Notes: generated by a model from the letters alone, not told the origin. A DNA stretch of 64,000 nt from Cytidiella melzeri (GCA_022592445.1 JABYQR010000120.1:1-64000), one strand, 5' to 3'; shown: positions 1 to 12,268, counted from the stretch's first letter. Numbers and translations are program-made.

Positions 1-865
1 TCTGGGGATCCTACTAGGTTTTCTAGGTGCTGCATGCATGCAGGGGTCGCATGTGAGCACAGAGACGTCCTGACAAATAGTTTAAGAGATATTTTCGACG
101 CCAGAACATAAACGAATTAGCAACCTGAGAAAGATATTATCATCTTGTGTCCATGTTGTTCGGATTAATGCTTCGTCGAGGTCAAGCCATCGCGCATAGC
201 CGGTGACCTGAGAGTTGGCAGAAGTGTTGACAGAAGTAACAAGGTAGCCTGCGCCAGCGTAAGAGCCTGAACCAGAGGATTGAGTAACGTCATTCCAGTT
301 TTAAGCAGTGTGTATTCACCGTACGCTCCTGGATCGGTACTCAGCTCTTCAACATCTGCAAAACTTGCAAGATCAGAGTCGTTCCAATTTGTCACCGGAA
401 GAATACAGAACTATCAATAGTGCCGTTTTGGAAAATCGTTTGTCTGATGGAGTGCATATCTAGTGCCATTTGTGTACGTTCCGAAGGTTGTTTATTTCCT
501 CCATTGTAAGTCTTGGAGACAATTGTCACAGATTGACGGGGTAACGAAGACTCGGTAAACGTACCTTGTCCTGGAAAGGTCCTCCAGACCATAGAGACTC
601 AATGTTCACTTGAGTGGTCTCTTGACTTGTCCCACCTGGTGTCATGGCTGGAAAGTAAGAACATGAGAACGAAAGAAACCGCGACCAGGTCTGTAGCCCT
701 ACCAGCAAGATAGCCATTCCCAATTGGCAGCCAATCTTGTACCCAAGAGACCCCAGTAGACGTGTACCACAGGCCATTTCCGGAAGCAGGGAAGGCGGAA
801 GGCACGCCGCTTGCAGACGAGATGGATGTCACCGCAAGAAGCATACGTAGGGATGCCCTGAGCAT
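1..865 (-). CDS. Glycoside hydrolase family 95 (alpha-L-fucosidase-like), 5' part, cut by window edge
   Basis: Predicted secreted enzyme releasing alpha-L-fucose (or related sugars) from plant cell-wall glycans or glycoproteins. The ATG at 865 opens a signal-peptide-like start (hydrophobic LRMLLAVTSISSASG). The next exon pieces carry the GH95 N-terminal hallmarks: a W-x-x-x-LPIGNGYLA stretch, then QVNIESLWSGGPF, then a short YNGGN block and an ELSTDPGAYG segment. Small introns separate them (for example 702 down to 648), and removing these joins the pieces in frame, including a YARWLDLDEALIRTTW stretch and a LCSH-x4-CMQH stretch next to the edge. The catalytic domain lies beyond base 1, so activity cannot be judged. 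Family assignment rests on these motifs. The nearest neighbour is transcribed away from it. Confidence 0.85.
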
Positions 866-1782
866 GTCGATCTATCACTCAACGATGAAGGGCGAGCTCA
901 AGTCTTGCATACGAGTGCACTCACCTTTGCGCACATCAGGTTTTGTAGGTAGACGGCGTATTGTAGGATGCACAATGCCAACGACCACATGTTACTGCCT
1001 GAAACGACCGAGAATTAGTCGTATGCCCCTTGTGAGCAGGCTCCAGCTGCGGCAAATAGTCACGACATTGTAAGCAGCTGGCAGTAAACGGGCCGCAGCG
1101 ATACCTGCGAGTGAGACCAAGATCACGAGTACGCTTGGAGAAGATCAGAAGCACTAGCTGCAATATCGGTGACAGGATGGTACGCGTGCAGCCAAGCAGC
1201 GAGGCGTAATACACAGAGCACATAGCGAGGGACATGCCCTATATACTCCAGTAAAACGAGAGACGCACCAGTTGGACTCGGGTCCAGTTACGGCAGTATA
1301 GAGTACAGGTACAGTTGCGGCCTTGCTAGGAGTGCAACGCAATGCGTTGTGAACAAGCCTTTCGCAAACGTTGCAGGCTTAGACTATGGTAGATGAGAGT
1401 GAGATGGATTGACCAAAATGCTTGAATGCACACCATGAGCCATGCATGAACTTCTCCTTTAAACTCGAATCCCGTGCCAAGTGCGAGCGCAGTCCTCTCC
1501 TGAAGGAAGCACGGCAAAGTCCGAACGAGACAATATTCCGAATATGGAAGATGTCATGTCGAATATGGCAACTGTTGTCAAGGCGACAGCGAACTGTCAG
1601 TGAGTGCGTTGGCGGTCATTTTGCTCACCTGCTTTCTCTCTGTCTTCCGCTCTCTTGCTCTCCTAAGCATCGCTGTCTACTTTTGTACTGATACCACATT
1701 CGTTTTGCTCTACATTCTCTTACATTTCTCGTTCAACCTTCGCTTTCGCCTGGCAGGTCCCCTTGTGATTTCGATTCTGGAC
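866..1782. other. Intergenic region, divergent promoters of the GH95 and MARVEL-like genes
   Basis: I see no gene here. The short open frames have no domain and no splice logic. A pyrimidine-rich stretch at about 1617-1690 (TCTCTCTGTCTTCCGCTCTC) lies just upstream of the MARVEL-like start, as is common around fungal transcription starts. Confidence 0.4.
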
Positions 1783-2784
1783 ATGGAGTTAACACGTTTC
1801 GGAAAACGGATTCTATTTGCGTATCGTAAGTGCCAAGTGTTTTTCAACTGGAAGTAGCTTCAACTCATCTGCCGCAGTGGTTCTGCTTGCGCTCGACATT
1901 GCTGTACTTGCACTTGCTGCGCGAGTTAACATATGGCAGGAGTTCTTCTGTACGTTGCACCTACACGTGTCCCGAACAGAACAAAATCTCTGACGAACAC
2001 TGTTTACTTTGCCAGTTATGGCTGACCTCTTCCCGCTCGGACTATCGATCGCCAGTTTGGTGCTGATGCTGGTTCTGTAAGTTCCAACACCTGGTTCGGC
2101 CACATATGAATGCGCTATACTCATTTCTGTACCCACATCCATGGAAAGCCTCCTCTCTGCATCCGGTCTCCAATACACGTTTGCTGCCCGTCCAGCATTC
2201 CATCTCGGCATTTTCGGTTTGCTGTCTATTTTCTGGCTGGGTGCGGTACTCTCTCTGAATTTGCAAATACCTACAACGACTGATTGAACATCGTTTCACG
2301 CAACAGCCTTCAATGCATTCTCGACATCTCGCTGGAGTGACATACCGCTCCCATGCTCAACTATCCCTGACGGTTGGTCATGTTACGATCGTTACAAAGA
2401 GCGCGCCTTCGAATCACATGGTTTACTCACAGATTTTGCCGACGAGCGAGGCTGGTGTCAAGAAGTACAAGCTCTCAAAGCCTTTGTCTGGATTCTCTTC
2501 GTCGGAGGTAAAAAGGCCAAGGGAGCACACCATATAACTGTAACAACACCGCTAACTTGGAACTTACCCATTCAGTATTCCTCACTACGATGTTCATGGC
2601 ACAACACATCTTCGCCCAGCACCGTCACGGCAACAGCCAAATCTGGCGGTTCTCGATCATGCATTTTGACCCGCGTGCTGCAGATCATCAAGGTCACGCA
2701 CGCACTAGCAGTGTTACTGCAGGCTACTTTGGCAGGGCCGCGAGTAGCTATTTTGCGGGGATGGATTCAAATTCGAAGTTCTGA
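1783..2784 (+). CDS. Four-transmembrane MARVEL-like membrane protein
   Basis: Small integral membrane protein of about 220 residues. Six exons are split by five short introns (donors after 1818, about 1940 and 2077; later ones near 2237 and 2511), and all join in frame. Four hydrophobic segments are visible: YLVLLALDIAVLALAA, LGLSIASLVLMLVLLLL, FHLGIFGLLSIFWLA and LKAFVWILFVGVFLTTMF. A Cys-containing loop with W-S-x-IPLPCSTIP lies between helices 3 and 4. The topology and this loop match MARVEL-domain-like proteins common in basidiomycetes, thought to act in membrane apposition or vesicle traffic. The tail is short, hydrophilic and Gly/Ser-rich. The precise role is unknown; the MARVEL label is from topology and overall pattern, not a profile search. 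Confidence 0.75.
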
Positions 2785-3025
2785 AAGGGACCAATGCTCT
2801 GCGTGTCCAGATGGTGTAGATAGAGAGGCCCGATGTATGTGTTGATACCCTCCTGCAATGTGTCATCGCCTGAGATCGTTTGAAGCCCTGGATCATCACA
2901 CGAATGTAATCTGCAGCGGTGACCGACGTTTAACATGTGTCGTAAAGTGATAACATGTTCGAAACGGAAGTGCACTGAGATCACAATACACCCCAGCGCA
3001 AGCTTCTACACCCCAGCTGTGAGCA

Positions 3026-4360
3026 CTACCGGTCTCCCTTCTGCTTGGCCCAGAAATCTTCGCCATCAAACATCGACTGCCTGTAAAACCACTGTCGTTT
3101 GGTCGCGTAGTCCTTCTTGACATCGTCGTACACCGCCTGGACAGAGCCCATGTCCACGGTGGGATCACCTTTCAGCTGCTTTGCCAACATGATCCCGACG
3201 GTGCATCCAGATTTGAGAGCGGTGATCATCCCTTGAGAAGAGAGTGGGTCAAACGCGATCGCAGCATCTCCCACCGCGCACCACCGCTTCTTCCCGTCGC
3301 CAAACGGTTCCAGGTAGGACGATCCTGCCGCGGTGGCTTTGGGCCAGCCGTCTGCCGCATCGACGTGGTAGTCATTCTGATCGATGGCTTCGCGGACGTA
3401 GGTGCTAGACTCTGAGAGAAGATCGAGAAATCCTGGGAGGCGGCGGACAAGCTTGGAGGCGGGTGAGGAGCCAGAGGTGTGGAAGGCGACGAGGCGATGG
3501 TGATTCGGCAGTTGAGCGGAGTATAGCCAGCCTTGCGGTGTAGCTTCGATGAGCGTACGGTGGTCGTGGTCGGGTGATGGGGAAGACGAAGTAAAGAGGG
3601 CGTAGAAGGCGAGGACGTCGTCGAGCTTGACGGTTTTGGCACCCAACTGGCATCCACACACAAGAATCGTATGAGAGACCCAAGTCCAAACACAAGAAGT
3701 GAGAAAAAGCTGCGTACCTTTTGAGCCACAGAGGCTTTGCGACCAGTTGCATCGATTAGCCAGCGAGAGCGGTACTGCCGCTCAGCGCCAGCCTCCGAGT
3801 TCTGCGTTGTTACAACCCAGAAACCATTGTCCTCTGTGGCGACCGCAACAAACCGTGCCTTGACTAGCGCACCTGGTCTGGCCTTCAACACGCCGTCCCG
3901 AAGACCTTGATCAAAGGCAGCGCGGTCAAGGTGCCAACTGCTGCCGAAAGGGTTCATCATGGCGTAAGTTTCCCTCAGCTGAGGAGATTCCCAGACAGAT
4001 GCGTTTCCCGTACAAGGAATGTGAGTGGGTCGAGCGACGCGGGCGGATATGTCCGGCGAGAGGTACTTAAGGACGGGTATGGCCTCTGGAGGAAGTGATT
4101 CGCCGATCTGTGCGGTGAGTGCGGACGGAGAATGTGAGGGATTGGCTCATATGGCAAGGCAAGTATCTGGGAAACTTACTTTGTAGGTGTTCGGGCTGGT
4201 ATCGTCAACAAGGAGGAATGTGGCCGCTGGATTGGACTTGATGAGCGATAGGGCGGTAGCACACCCAGCGGGCCCTCCACCAACGATGATGACTGCGGTA
4301 CACGCGTTTCATTCGAGAGCCAGGTTGTCAATGTTCCCTCGACTTACCGTCAGCAAACAT
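3026..4360 (-). CDS. FAD-dependent monooxygenase, tryptophan-halogenase-like fold
   Basis: Flavoprotein of about 400 residues. The first exon is tiny (13 bases, ATG at 4360) and splices into VIIVGGGPAGCATALSL, the ADP-binding GxGxxG motif for FAD. RWLIDATGR follows in the middle, and VGDAAIAFDPLSSQGM, the second FAD (GD) motif, toward the end. The GD motif with DP-LSSQG is typical of the tryptophan-halogenase/LodB-like branch. A GWLYSAQLP stretch sits where halogenases have G-W-x-W-x-I-P, so that halogenase signature is altered and true halogenation is doubtful. Hydroxylation or amino-acid/quinone-type oxidation are alternatives; no LodA-like partner is in the window. It is divergent from the P450 with about 850 bases shared upstream. 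One intron splits the Lys codon region near 3650-3720. Confidence 0.8.
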
Positions 4361-5211
4361 ATCGAGAGAGAGGTGCGGTTAGTATGAAGCTGCTGCCTCC
4401 CCATCTCGTGCATGAAATAGTGGTTGATTGATGACGTACGGTTCTTCTCGTATGGAAGATCGCTGTCGTTGGTTGCCGCCTAGACGAAGCATGTAAAATG
4501 TACCATGGCCATGAATGTGATGACTGCCACCGTCGGTCCGCAACTAGTCGGGGGTTTCATTTGGCTCGAGGACTCGATAATTTACTGTGTTGACATGGTG
4601 TACTTGGTTGAAGGATCAGCGCAAAACTGACTTTGGCTGGAACAAACACATGCGTGGGAATTACGGTACTTGGCTGCTTCTCAGATTGTGCAAATTCTGC
4701 TCGCTCCCTCAAACGATGGCTCTGTGTACGGTACCTGATGAATGTCATGGGTTACGTTCAATAACAGCATTCTATGACAAAAGCACCAAAACCTGAGCGT
4801 CTTTGATCTACTTGCTCAAGTACTCGTGACAGAACGTGCGGCTACAAATGGGCGATAGGATTTCTCCGTACCGTGAGTTTGCTCTCGTTGAATATGGCAC
4901 AAAGCACTTTCGGGCTCACGCTCAGGCTCACGGATAACGCTATGGACTGGGTTCTGACCAGTACTATGCCACAGTGAGGATGTCAACATGTATGCCGCAG
5001 CCAGCTGCCATGCACTTCCAGACTTCTATCGGGGGAATTACAGCAAGCCTCGAAGGAGCTGATTGGCTGCGCTCTGAGAATTGGAATGGTCTGATCAGGC
5101 GGTTGAGACCCTGACAGCAGGTACCGTGCCTTATCCTAACCTCTTCTTATAGCGCACTCCCAGCTGCTCTCCTTCCGTTCACCACAACGCTCATTGGCAA
5201 GAGTTTAGTGG
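4361..5211. other. Intergenic region between the divergent FMO and P450 genes
   Basis: I see no coding exon that splices to either neighbour. This 850-base segment must contain both promoters, so co-regulation of the two oxidative genes is possible. No clear shared binding-site repeat was spotted. Confidence 0.4.
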
Positions 5212-7399
5212 ATGGCCCTGATACAGTTCGATTCGATGTCAGTGCCGACGTACGTGGCGCTAGGCGCGGCGGCGTTTCTGTACATTCGGTCGCGCGTGCG
5301 GTTCGCTGCTGTAAGTCTACCATTCTACTACTACCTACATGACATCTGGAAGCTCATGCACCAGTCGCGAATATAGTACGACTCGATCCCATCTGTCGGA
5401 TACGCGTTCCCTCTTCTCTCGTACATCAGTGCTTGCGAGTTTTTCTTCAATCCTAACAAGTTGCTTGAAGAAGGATACGCAAAGGTACGTCGTCGCTCCC
5501 AATTTCGAAACTTGGATACCGGAATGAGCAAATGTCCCTGTTATAAGCATCGCAATGGAGCGTTCAAGATTCCATTCTTCGATTCGTGGCATGTAGTCGT
5601 CACAGGTCGCAAACTCATCGACGAGCTGCGTCAAGCGAAAGACGACGAGTTGTCGTTCGCAGAGGCTGTAGCAGAAGTATGTATTGTCCTTTGCCTCTCT
5701 CTCTTCGTCGTCGAATTTGAATGTTCTTCCCGTATATAGCAACTACAGCAGCGACACACCATGGGCGAAGCATCAATCACACAAGCCTACCACATAGCCA
5801 TCGTCCGCAACGAACTCACCAAAAGCATAAAGTCAATCCTGCCTGACATCCACGAGGAAGTCGAAGCTTCCTTCGCCGACATCCTACCACCAACCGAGGG
5901 TGAGAATCTTTCTCCGACATGCACACTCCTACGACTTATATCAACACTCGTTCGTAGACTGGACGTCTGTCGTAGCTATGCAAAAGGTGCTGCAGATCGT
6001 CGCGAGGCTCAGCGGCCGCGCATTCGTCGGACTTCCCATCTGTAAGATCTTTCACTCCCTCTCTTTCTCTCTTGTAGATCCCCCCTCAACCTAACCCATA
6101 CTTTCTATCGCTCTGACAGGTAGAGATCCTGATTACATCGACATCAGCATCAACTACACGATGAAAGTCGTGGTTGGCGGACAGCTCCTCGGTCTGTTAC
6201 CCTCATTCGTTCGCGGGTAAGAGCATCCCCACGGGCTCACACGCTCCACTCCAGTACGTATACCAACAAAGCTGACGACCGTTCATTCTCATTTCACCTA
6301 GCCTCGCATCGCGATTCCTGACATCCCGCACGGAATCCGTCAACCGTGTGCTCAAACATATCACCCCCGAAGTTAAAGAGCGCCGCAAAAACATGGAGCT
6401 GTACGGGGAGGATTGGCCAGACAGGCCGGTAAGCAACAAAAAATCGGATTTCAATCCGCAAGTCCATGGGTCCCAAGCTAAATTGCGGTTAATCAGAACG
6501 ACATGCTGCAGTGGCTCATGGAAGCCGCAGAAGGCTCAGAAGCAGAGCTCCCCGCTCTAGCTCAGAAACTGCTCGTCCTCAACTTTGCATCTATACACAC
6601 CTCTTCCATGGTAACTCAACTCACCGTCCATTTTCTGCTACAATCACTCATCAAACCACAACAGGCCTGCGTGAACATCTTGTACCAGTTAGCAGCAAAA
6701 CCAGAATACATCCAGCCACTCCGAGAAGAAGTCGAAGCTGTCATCGCCGAAGAAGGCTGGTCAAAGTCGGCGTTGCAAAAGATGCGAAAGGTCGACAGCT
6801 TCATCAAAGAGTGTCAGCGGTGCCACGGGTTCAGCTCTCGTGCGTCTGCTCCTCCAAGAGCTCATCACCCGTTGCTGATGCCATAAAAATTCCAATTCTT
6901 AATAGTGACCATGGACCGCAAGGCGTTGAAGGACTTCACGTTCTCAGACGGGACGTTCATCCCGAAGGGTGCCATCGTCTGCGTCGCCTCCAGAGTGACG
7001 CACACCGAAGGCGAGTACTACGAAGACCCCTTCACGTTCGATCCGTGGAGGTTCGCGAGGATGCGGGAGGAAGAAGGGGAGGCGACGAAGCAGATGGCGA
7101 CAACAGCCAGTGTCGCCTACGTGCCGTTCGGGTTTGGAAGGCACGCGTGGTACGTTTTGCACCATAACTCTACCAGCGGAGTTTACTGTTGGTTGTTGAA
7201 CTAACTTCTTGCCCTCCTCACCCGTAGTCCTGGCCGTTTCTTCGCTGTGGCTGAACTCAAGATGATTCTCGCGCATGTTGTGCTCAATTACGACATGAAG
7301 ATGGAGAAGGAGGGTGTGTTTCCGGAACCGATGTACTTTCAACAGTCCAGTCCTCCAAGCCACAGCGCAAAGGTATTGTTCAGGAAGAGGCAGGCGTGA
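5212..7399 (+). CDS. Cytochrome P450 monooxygenase, membrane-anchored
   Basis: Class II-type microsomal P450 of about 500 residues in many exons. The N-terminus has a short membrane anchor (VPTYVALGAAAFLYI) followed by a basic stop-transfer and IPSVGYAFPLLSY. The K-helix ExxR is present as KECQR near 6806. The heme loop reads FGFGRHACPGRFFA, with the Cys codon itself split by the intron after 7148. The end, AELKMILAHVVLNYDMKME, is typical of basidiomycete families related to CYP512/CYP5144-type enzymes. The I-helix motif is NFASIHTSSM, lacking the textbook AGxDTT acid/alcohol pair, as in many of these fungal families. It needs a P450 reductase, not in this window. Substrate is unknown. It is convergent with NDC1, 155 bases between stops. 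Confidence 0.9.
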
Positions 7400-7553
7400 G
7401 GGGTTAGCATCTCGTAAGTAGCTGGGAAATGTCGTGGGCACTAGGCCAGAGTTAGTGAACACTTGACCTTTGGTCAAAACGATATATCGCGAGTATACTG
7501 TGATGTATTTCAATATCGTCCGATGTGCCAATCAATTTCGCTTGACCATATCA

Positions 7554-10136
7554 TTAGTTGTAATCGACGAAACCCTGGAGCTTCTTGGCCGTCCGCGGTG
7601 GAAACTTGAACGCGCTCAACTTATCCCCGAACTTCCTCACTATCCGCACCACACCTTCCTTCAGTGCTACAAAATCAAGTAATTAGTGGTCATTCCATCA
7701 AAGAGCGTCGCAACCTACAATCCTCAACCTCACTAAGCACATCGCTCGCCCTTGACATGCTGATCATGACCTCTTGCCTCGCAGACATCTCTCGCAGAGT
7801 AAGAGCGTTTTCCTCTTCGGGCGACAGCTGAGGATACCGCGATGCGAGTTCCGCACGATAGTCTTCGATAGCACTCAGAAAGCTCAAGAGCGCTTCCAAA
7901 ATCCGAGGGATGTCTCGCTGCACGACTCCGTACGGATCTTCCGACAGGGATGCGCACACAAAGGAACAAAGTGCTGTGATACAAGAGGGCACTTATCAGA
8001 GGAATGGAGATCGACCTTAGAACACCGGTTCTTACCGTCCACCGCCAAACCGTCCATCTTTCTATTCGGCAGTGACACTTCGACAACCCGGTGAAGCCTC
8101 TCGGCACGCCACCATTCGCCAGCGTCCTTCAAAGCGCTCCCAACAAACGCAGGAGAAAACCGTACAACTTGTTCACAAACGCGTTGCTTCCACTTTCCAG
8201 GTGCGTCGAGAACGTATTTTTGTATTTGTTGCTCTTTCTCTTGCACGGTGGCAACAGCTGTCTCTGCTCTGGACACAACCGACGGTGGATGCGATGGCAT
8301 CACAGAACGGAATAGCTCTGGTATTTGCGACGCGCCGACTTCTGCTGCAGAGGTCAGAGCGGTCGTGATAGCACCGTCTGAAGCGACAGTGTCAAGTGCT
8401 GAACGCAGCGGCGATGTCCGAGTTGGCTTCAACACTTGAGTTCGCACATACGGCGTTTTTGGTACTTGAGGGGGTGCGTCGATTCTGCTGGGGGGAGCTG
8501 CAGCGAGTATCGGAGCTAGAGGCCAGATATGAGAGAAGCAGATATTGGCATGTCACTAAAAACATACCAGGAGCTGGTGATGCACCTCTCCTGAGAAATA
8601 GTTGGTAGTCTTGGCCCAAGGTCAAAAGTGTTTCTCGCACGAGGGTGGACCACAAATTAGGATTGTACTTTTGATCCGCGAAGAGGGCGGTGCGCTTTGT
8701 GGCGCCAGCGGGAGATTCGTCGCTTGCAAACTGCTGAAGCTCAGCATACGCAAAGTGCTTATAGTAAGTATCATTTGATTTGATTCCAGCGACGAGGGTT
8801 AGCGCAGGATCCGCGGTTGAATGAGCGACAGTCACGGACTGTTGAGAATTTAGTGGTAGTTGTAGGAGATAGGTGCGTAGAGTCGCATACCTCTACGACG
8901 ACAGTATCGAACAAACTGTCTGCAAATTCCCAATTGGCGACGGTCATGAAGCCAAGTGTCCATGCGCGAAAGATTAATCCACCGTTCTTGGCCAAGAGAG
9001 AAAGCGACCATGAGCCCCGTAGGAAGTGTGCTGCAAATGGTCGTAACAGACGAGAGATGATGGGTAACTTGAAGAGGATTGGAAGCGCAATTGACCTTGA
9101 AAGTACGAATAGTAGGGCATGTCCTGATATGCCCATAATGGCCATAACGCCAGATGTTGCCAGGACAGTCACAATACGCGCCAAAAGAAAGGAAGGGGGT
9201 TCATTTTGCCTGTTCTGAGCTGGCATGTTGAGTTGGAAAAGGGAATTGGATCGGTGAATGAGTACTTACAACAGCGATCGAACCATTCCAACGAACCACC
9301 AAACGGTCTAATTGGATGCCACGAAATGCGGTCAATGCTGCAAAGAAGAGCTGGGACGTGACAAGATATAGCAGTCGGCCATTGAGATAATATGGATGTT
9401 TCCTACCAGATGAAAGACGTCAGTCAGCGTTCATGTATTTGTTTAGATATACAATACGCACTTGGACTTTACGAAAGGCGACAAGCGAGGATCACTGCCA
9501 CCGCTTGTCTCGAAGATATAACTCGTCGAGAGGTGAACGAACGTGAGCATAGCTGACGAAGTCAGATAAGTCAGGCATAAACGTGCTGTGCTGCTTTTGC
9601 TAAGGGCGGAGTTGAAGAACCCGGACGGCGAAGAGGCGACGGTGGGTACAGCTTACCACAGATTCTCAGTTGAGTTTGATATAGTGAAGGATTGAATGCA
9701 ATAGCGCACCTGTCAGGCATGCTTTCCGCGTCACCACTATTGGCACTACACTAAATAACCATACGACGAATGCAAGAGCGAGTGTCCGTGGTGAGATGGG
9801 GTTCAGGAGGATGCCCACCAAGCCAAGGGAGCGTAATCCCCCTTGCCTCACAGTCGACTGGAGCACAACAAGAGTCCAGCTGAAGACCGCAGAATAGGCA
9901 AAGATACGAAACAGCAACCGGTGGCGCAAGACAGATTTGACGAGGGGTTCATATATCTGCGACGCTGGTGGCACTGTTGGTGTAGCTCGCGATGCGAGTG
10001 TTGATGGAAGTGCGCGGATTGCAGTCGACGACCGTAGAGGCGTCGACATTGTCGTAGACGTGAAACAAAGAACTGAGGGCAGGACAACACTGAACGGAGG
10101 ACGGCGCGTGCGCGTGAAGCGATCACGTGCAGGCAT
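7554..10136 (-). CDS. NDC1: Nucleoporin NDC1 (nuclear pore transmembrane ring protein)
   Basis: Integral pore-membrane nucleoporin needed for assembly of nuclear pores and, in fungi, for inserting the spindle pole body. The N-terminal half has about six hydrophobic segments, including LFRIFAYSAVFSWTLVVL, LALAFVVWLFSVVPIVV, LLYLVTSQLFFAALTAF and TVLATSGVMAIMGISG. The soluble C-terminal half has YYKHFAYAELQQFA, a motif region of the Ndc1_Nup family, an amphipathic middle, and the end VVRIVRKFGDKLSAFKFPP. Multiple short introns join in frame. ATG at 10136 is the first in frame; a second ATG at 10049 (MSTPLRSS) would drop a basic 29-residue leader and may be the true start. It shares a short (about 200-290 base) divergent promoter with RPP30. 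Confidence 0.85.
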
Positions 10137-10339
10137 TTTATTGACAGTGGACAGGCGCTTTGGATGACCTCCCTTGATTCTTGGAGGCTTTCTTCAAGCT
10201 CCCTCCATAGTCTCCTCAAACGCGTTTAGCGGTGAGTATCGTCCTATGTCCAAAGCTGTATTCTTGAAAAGAAACATTACGATGACAGGCCACATCGAGC
10301 TCGTGCGTTCGAGTTACATTGCGGGCAATTTCCCCCAAC

Positions 10340-11698
10340 ATGTATATTGACTTGAACATTCCTGTCCCTGTGGTCTCAACGGGAACGGTGGTCGCGTCCA
10401 AGAAAAACAAAGGAAAAACTTCTGAGAAGAACCAGCAAGCGCAGGGGCAACAGATTGCAGTTACTTTCACGCCTGCTCAACTCACTGCCATTGAGTCGAG
10501 AATTGATACTCTGGAACATTGTGAGTAGCTGATGATGTATCAGCGTGCACTCGCATTGAACGAAATAGGGCAGTAGGATATACAGTACTTGCATTTAACC
10601 AAACAGCGCAAAAGAAGATTGATGCAAAGACACACGTGAACACAGTCGATCCTTTACTTCAGAAGCTGCGCAAGCGACAGAACATCACGTATCTGAAACG
10701 ACTTACTATCTTGCTTGATGAAGATAGCGAGAAGGGCTTTGGCTTAGTGAGTCACCGTTGAAAACCCAGATAACCTGAAGTTAACTGTATACACAGACAA
10801 CTGGCAATCTTCCTTTAGTTGCACCCTACGACCTCATTGCCCTCCTACCAACGACAGCGGCGACTTTCTCGCAAGCGTGTCTGTCATACACAGTACCCTC
10901 CAACTTGACCGCGCACATCATCTCGCTACCTCTTACTCTTCCTCGCCTCCCGTTTAACCTCAAACATACCTTGGTTCGTACAGCGATCAAGAACGGCGCG
11001 GTATTTGAAATCTCATATGCTGGCGCACTTGGAGGTGACAATGACCCTGCGATTGGCAACGCTGGTGGAAGCGATGGTGGGGCTGGAGCAAAAAGAAACT
11101 GGTGGGCAGCTGCCCGAGAGGTTGTCCGAGTAACGAAAGGAGTCGGTATCATTGTCACTAGTGCAGTGACCAATATTGCGGACTTGAGAGCCCCTCGCGA
11201 TGTAGGCAATCTGTGGGTTTGTGTTACATCTTTATGTTGTGAAATGTTAACCTGGTCTCATAGCTTGTCAATGCTGGACTTGGCTCAGAATCGTGCGCAT
11301 GACGCATCGACGAAGACAGCCCAATCCTTGATTCTACGTGCTCGTACGCCTCTCGAGATTATATGCAATGAGCAACCTTACTGAGCATCGGCTCAGAGAC
11401 GCGTAAGACATACCGTGCTGTCTTCTCCGAGCCAAAGGTGGTCATACCACATGGAAGCACTGAGCATTCTCCTGAAGACCAGGTTGCTCACCAACCTGTC
11501 GCATCTTCCTTCCCGACCGCAGTCCCTGAAATGGAAAGTAAAGCGACTCCGCCTGCCCCTAACGCGACCGCCCATTTGACTCTCCCTACTGCTTCGGGGA
11601 GCAAGAAGCGGCCTCGGGCAGACAGCGAAGGCTCACCCCAAGGTCAAGAGGAATCCAGTAACAGTGCAAAGAAGAAAATAAAAAATAAACAAGGTTGA
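10340..11698 (+). CDS. RPP30: RNase P/MRP protein subunit Rpp30 (yeast Rpp1) family
   Basis: Subunit of the nuclear ribonucleoprotein RNase P (tRNA 5' maturation) and RNase MRP (rRNA processing). It adopts a TIM-barrel-like fold seen in the Rpp30/PHP-related family. The start MYIDLNIP matches the usual M-x-x-DLN/DL-x-P opening. It is followed by a helix with LGYTVLAFNQ, the strand-like blocks YLKRLTILLDED and APYDLIALLPTT, then NGAVFEISYAG and GVGIIVTSAVTNIADLRAP, all in the expected order. Five small introns. The tail after THRKTYRAVFSEPK is low-complexity and ends in a Lys-rich stretch (SKKRPRAD, then AKKKIKNKQG) that looks like a nuclear localisation signal. The start was chosen at ATG 10340; upstream in-frame codons are non-ATG. 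Confidence 0.88.
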
Positions 11699-12036
11699 TG
11701 CATTTCAACGCAAAGCTTGGTTACCACCACATTTCCTAGCTCTCGCTCCCTCCTTTGCATTTTTCGCTATGCCTGCGCCTACTATTGTACTGCTTCAAGT
11801 GCCGCCATTCTGATCCAATATACTACTTTATGAAACCACCATGACAACCTAACGCTTTGTCTTGAAACGACACCCCGTTACAGGAGCAAAATAAAGGTAT
11901 GCTGAATCCTGCCTTACAATTGTCCCGCTCTGATTTCTGCATATAATGCAGGCTTTGAGTTATGGTAAACTAATCTTCGTCGCTTCATCTCTGTAGTATG
12001 TCTTGGTGATGTCCTCTGCAAGCCCCTGGAACTCAG
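11699..12036. other. Intergenic, 3' side of RPP30
   Basis: No gene seen. AT-rich stretches probably hold the RPP30 poly(A) signals (AATAAA-like text at about 11890 in AAAATAAAGG). It ends where the duplicated DUF4419 block begins. Confidence 0.4.
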
Positions 12037-12268
12037 TACTCATCGCTCATTTCTGAGTCGGTCTAGATTACGGTACGGTACCGTGTGGGGCGCCCGCAAC
12101 TGTTTGCCTTCGCGCCAGCCTATACAGGGTCAAGTCAACACAGGAGGCCCGGTCTGACTCCTCACCGACGCTGGCTGAACAAGTACGTACGCCGCGTTGT
12201 TTCAAACATGCATATTGCCGGAAGTTGAAAGTCGGTATAGAATGCCAGTCACTTTCAGAGCCGGCGTT
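12037..12268 (+). pseudogene. Decayed duplicate of the DUF4419 promoter, leader intron and first codons
   Basis: This stretch aligns by eye with 12786-13068, the promoter and start of the intact DUF4419 gene. Shared blocks in the same order are CATCGCTCA-TTCTGAGTCG, a GGTACCG-then-GGCGCCCGCA block, GGGTCAA, the leader-intron donor ACAAGTACGTACGCCGCGTT, CATATTGCC, and GTATAGAATGCCAGTCAC around the start codon. Resemblance stops about 20 bases into the coding region, and the frame then meets a stop after about 27 codons. The TATA box of the intact copy (TATATAAAG) appears here as TATACAGG. I read this as one half of a tandem duplication whose coding body has been deleted. Confidence 0.8.

Noticed and set aside
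936..1342. Overlapping minus-strand open frames upstream of the GH95 gene
   Set aside because: Short, no splice partners, no recognisable composition.
3226..3960. 244-residue minus-strand frame read through the FMO intron
   Set aside because: It is correct only up to the intron donor near 3719; beyond that it is the wrong frame.
3026..4360. Calling the flavoenzyme a true halogenase
   Set aside because: The G-W-x-W-x-I-P signature is replaced by GWLYSAQLP, so only the fold is claimed.
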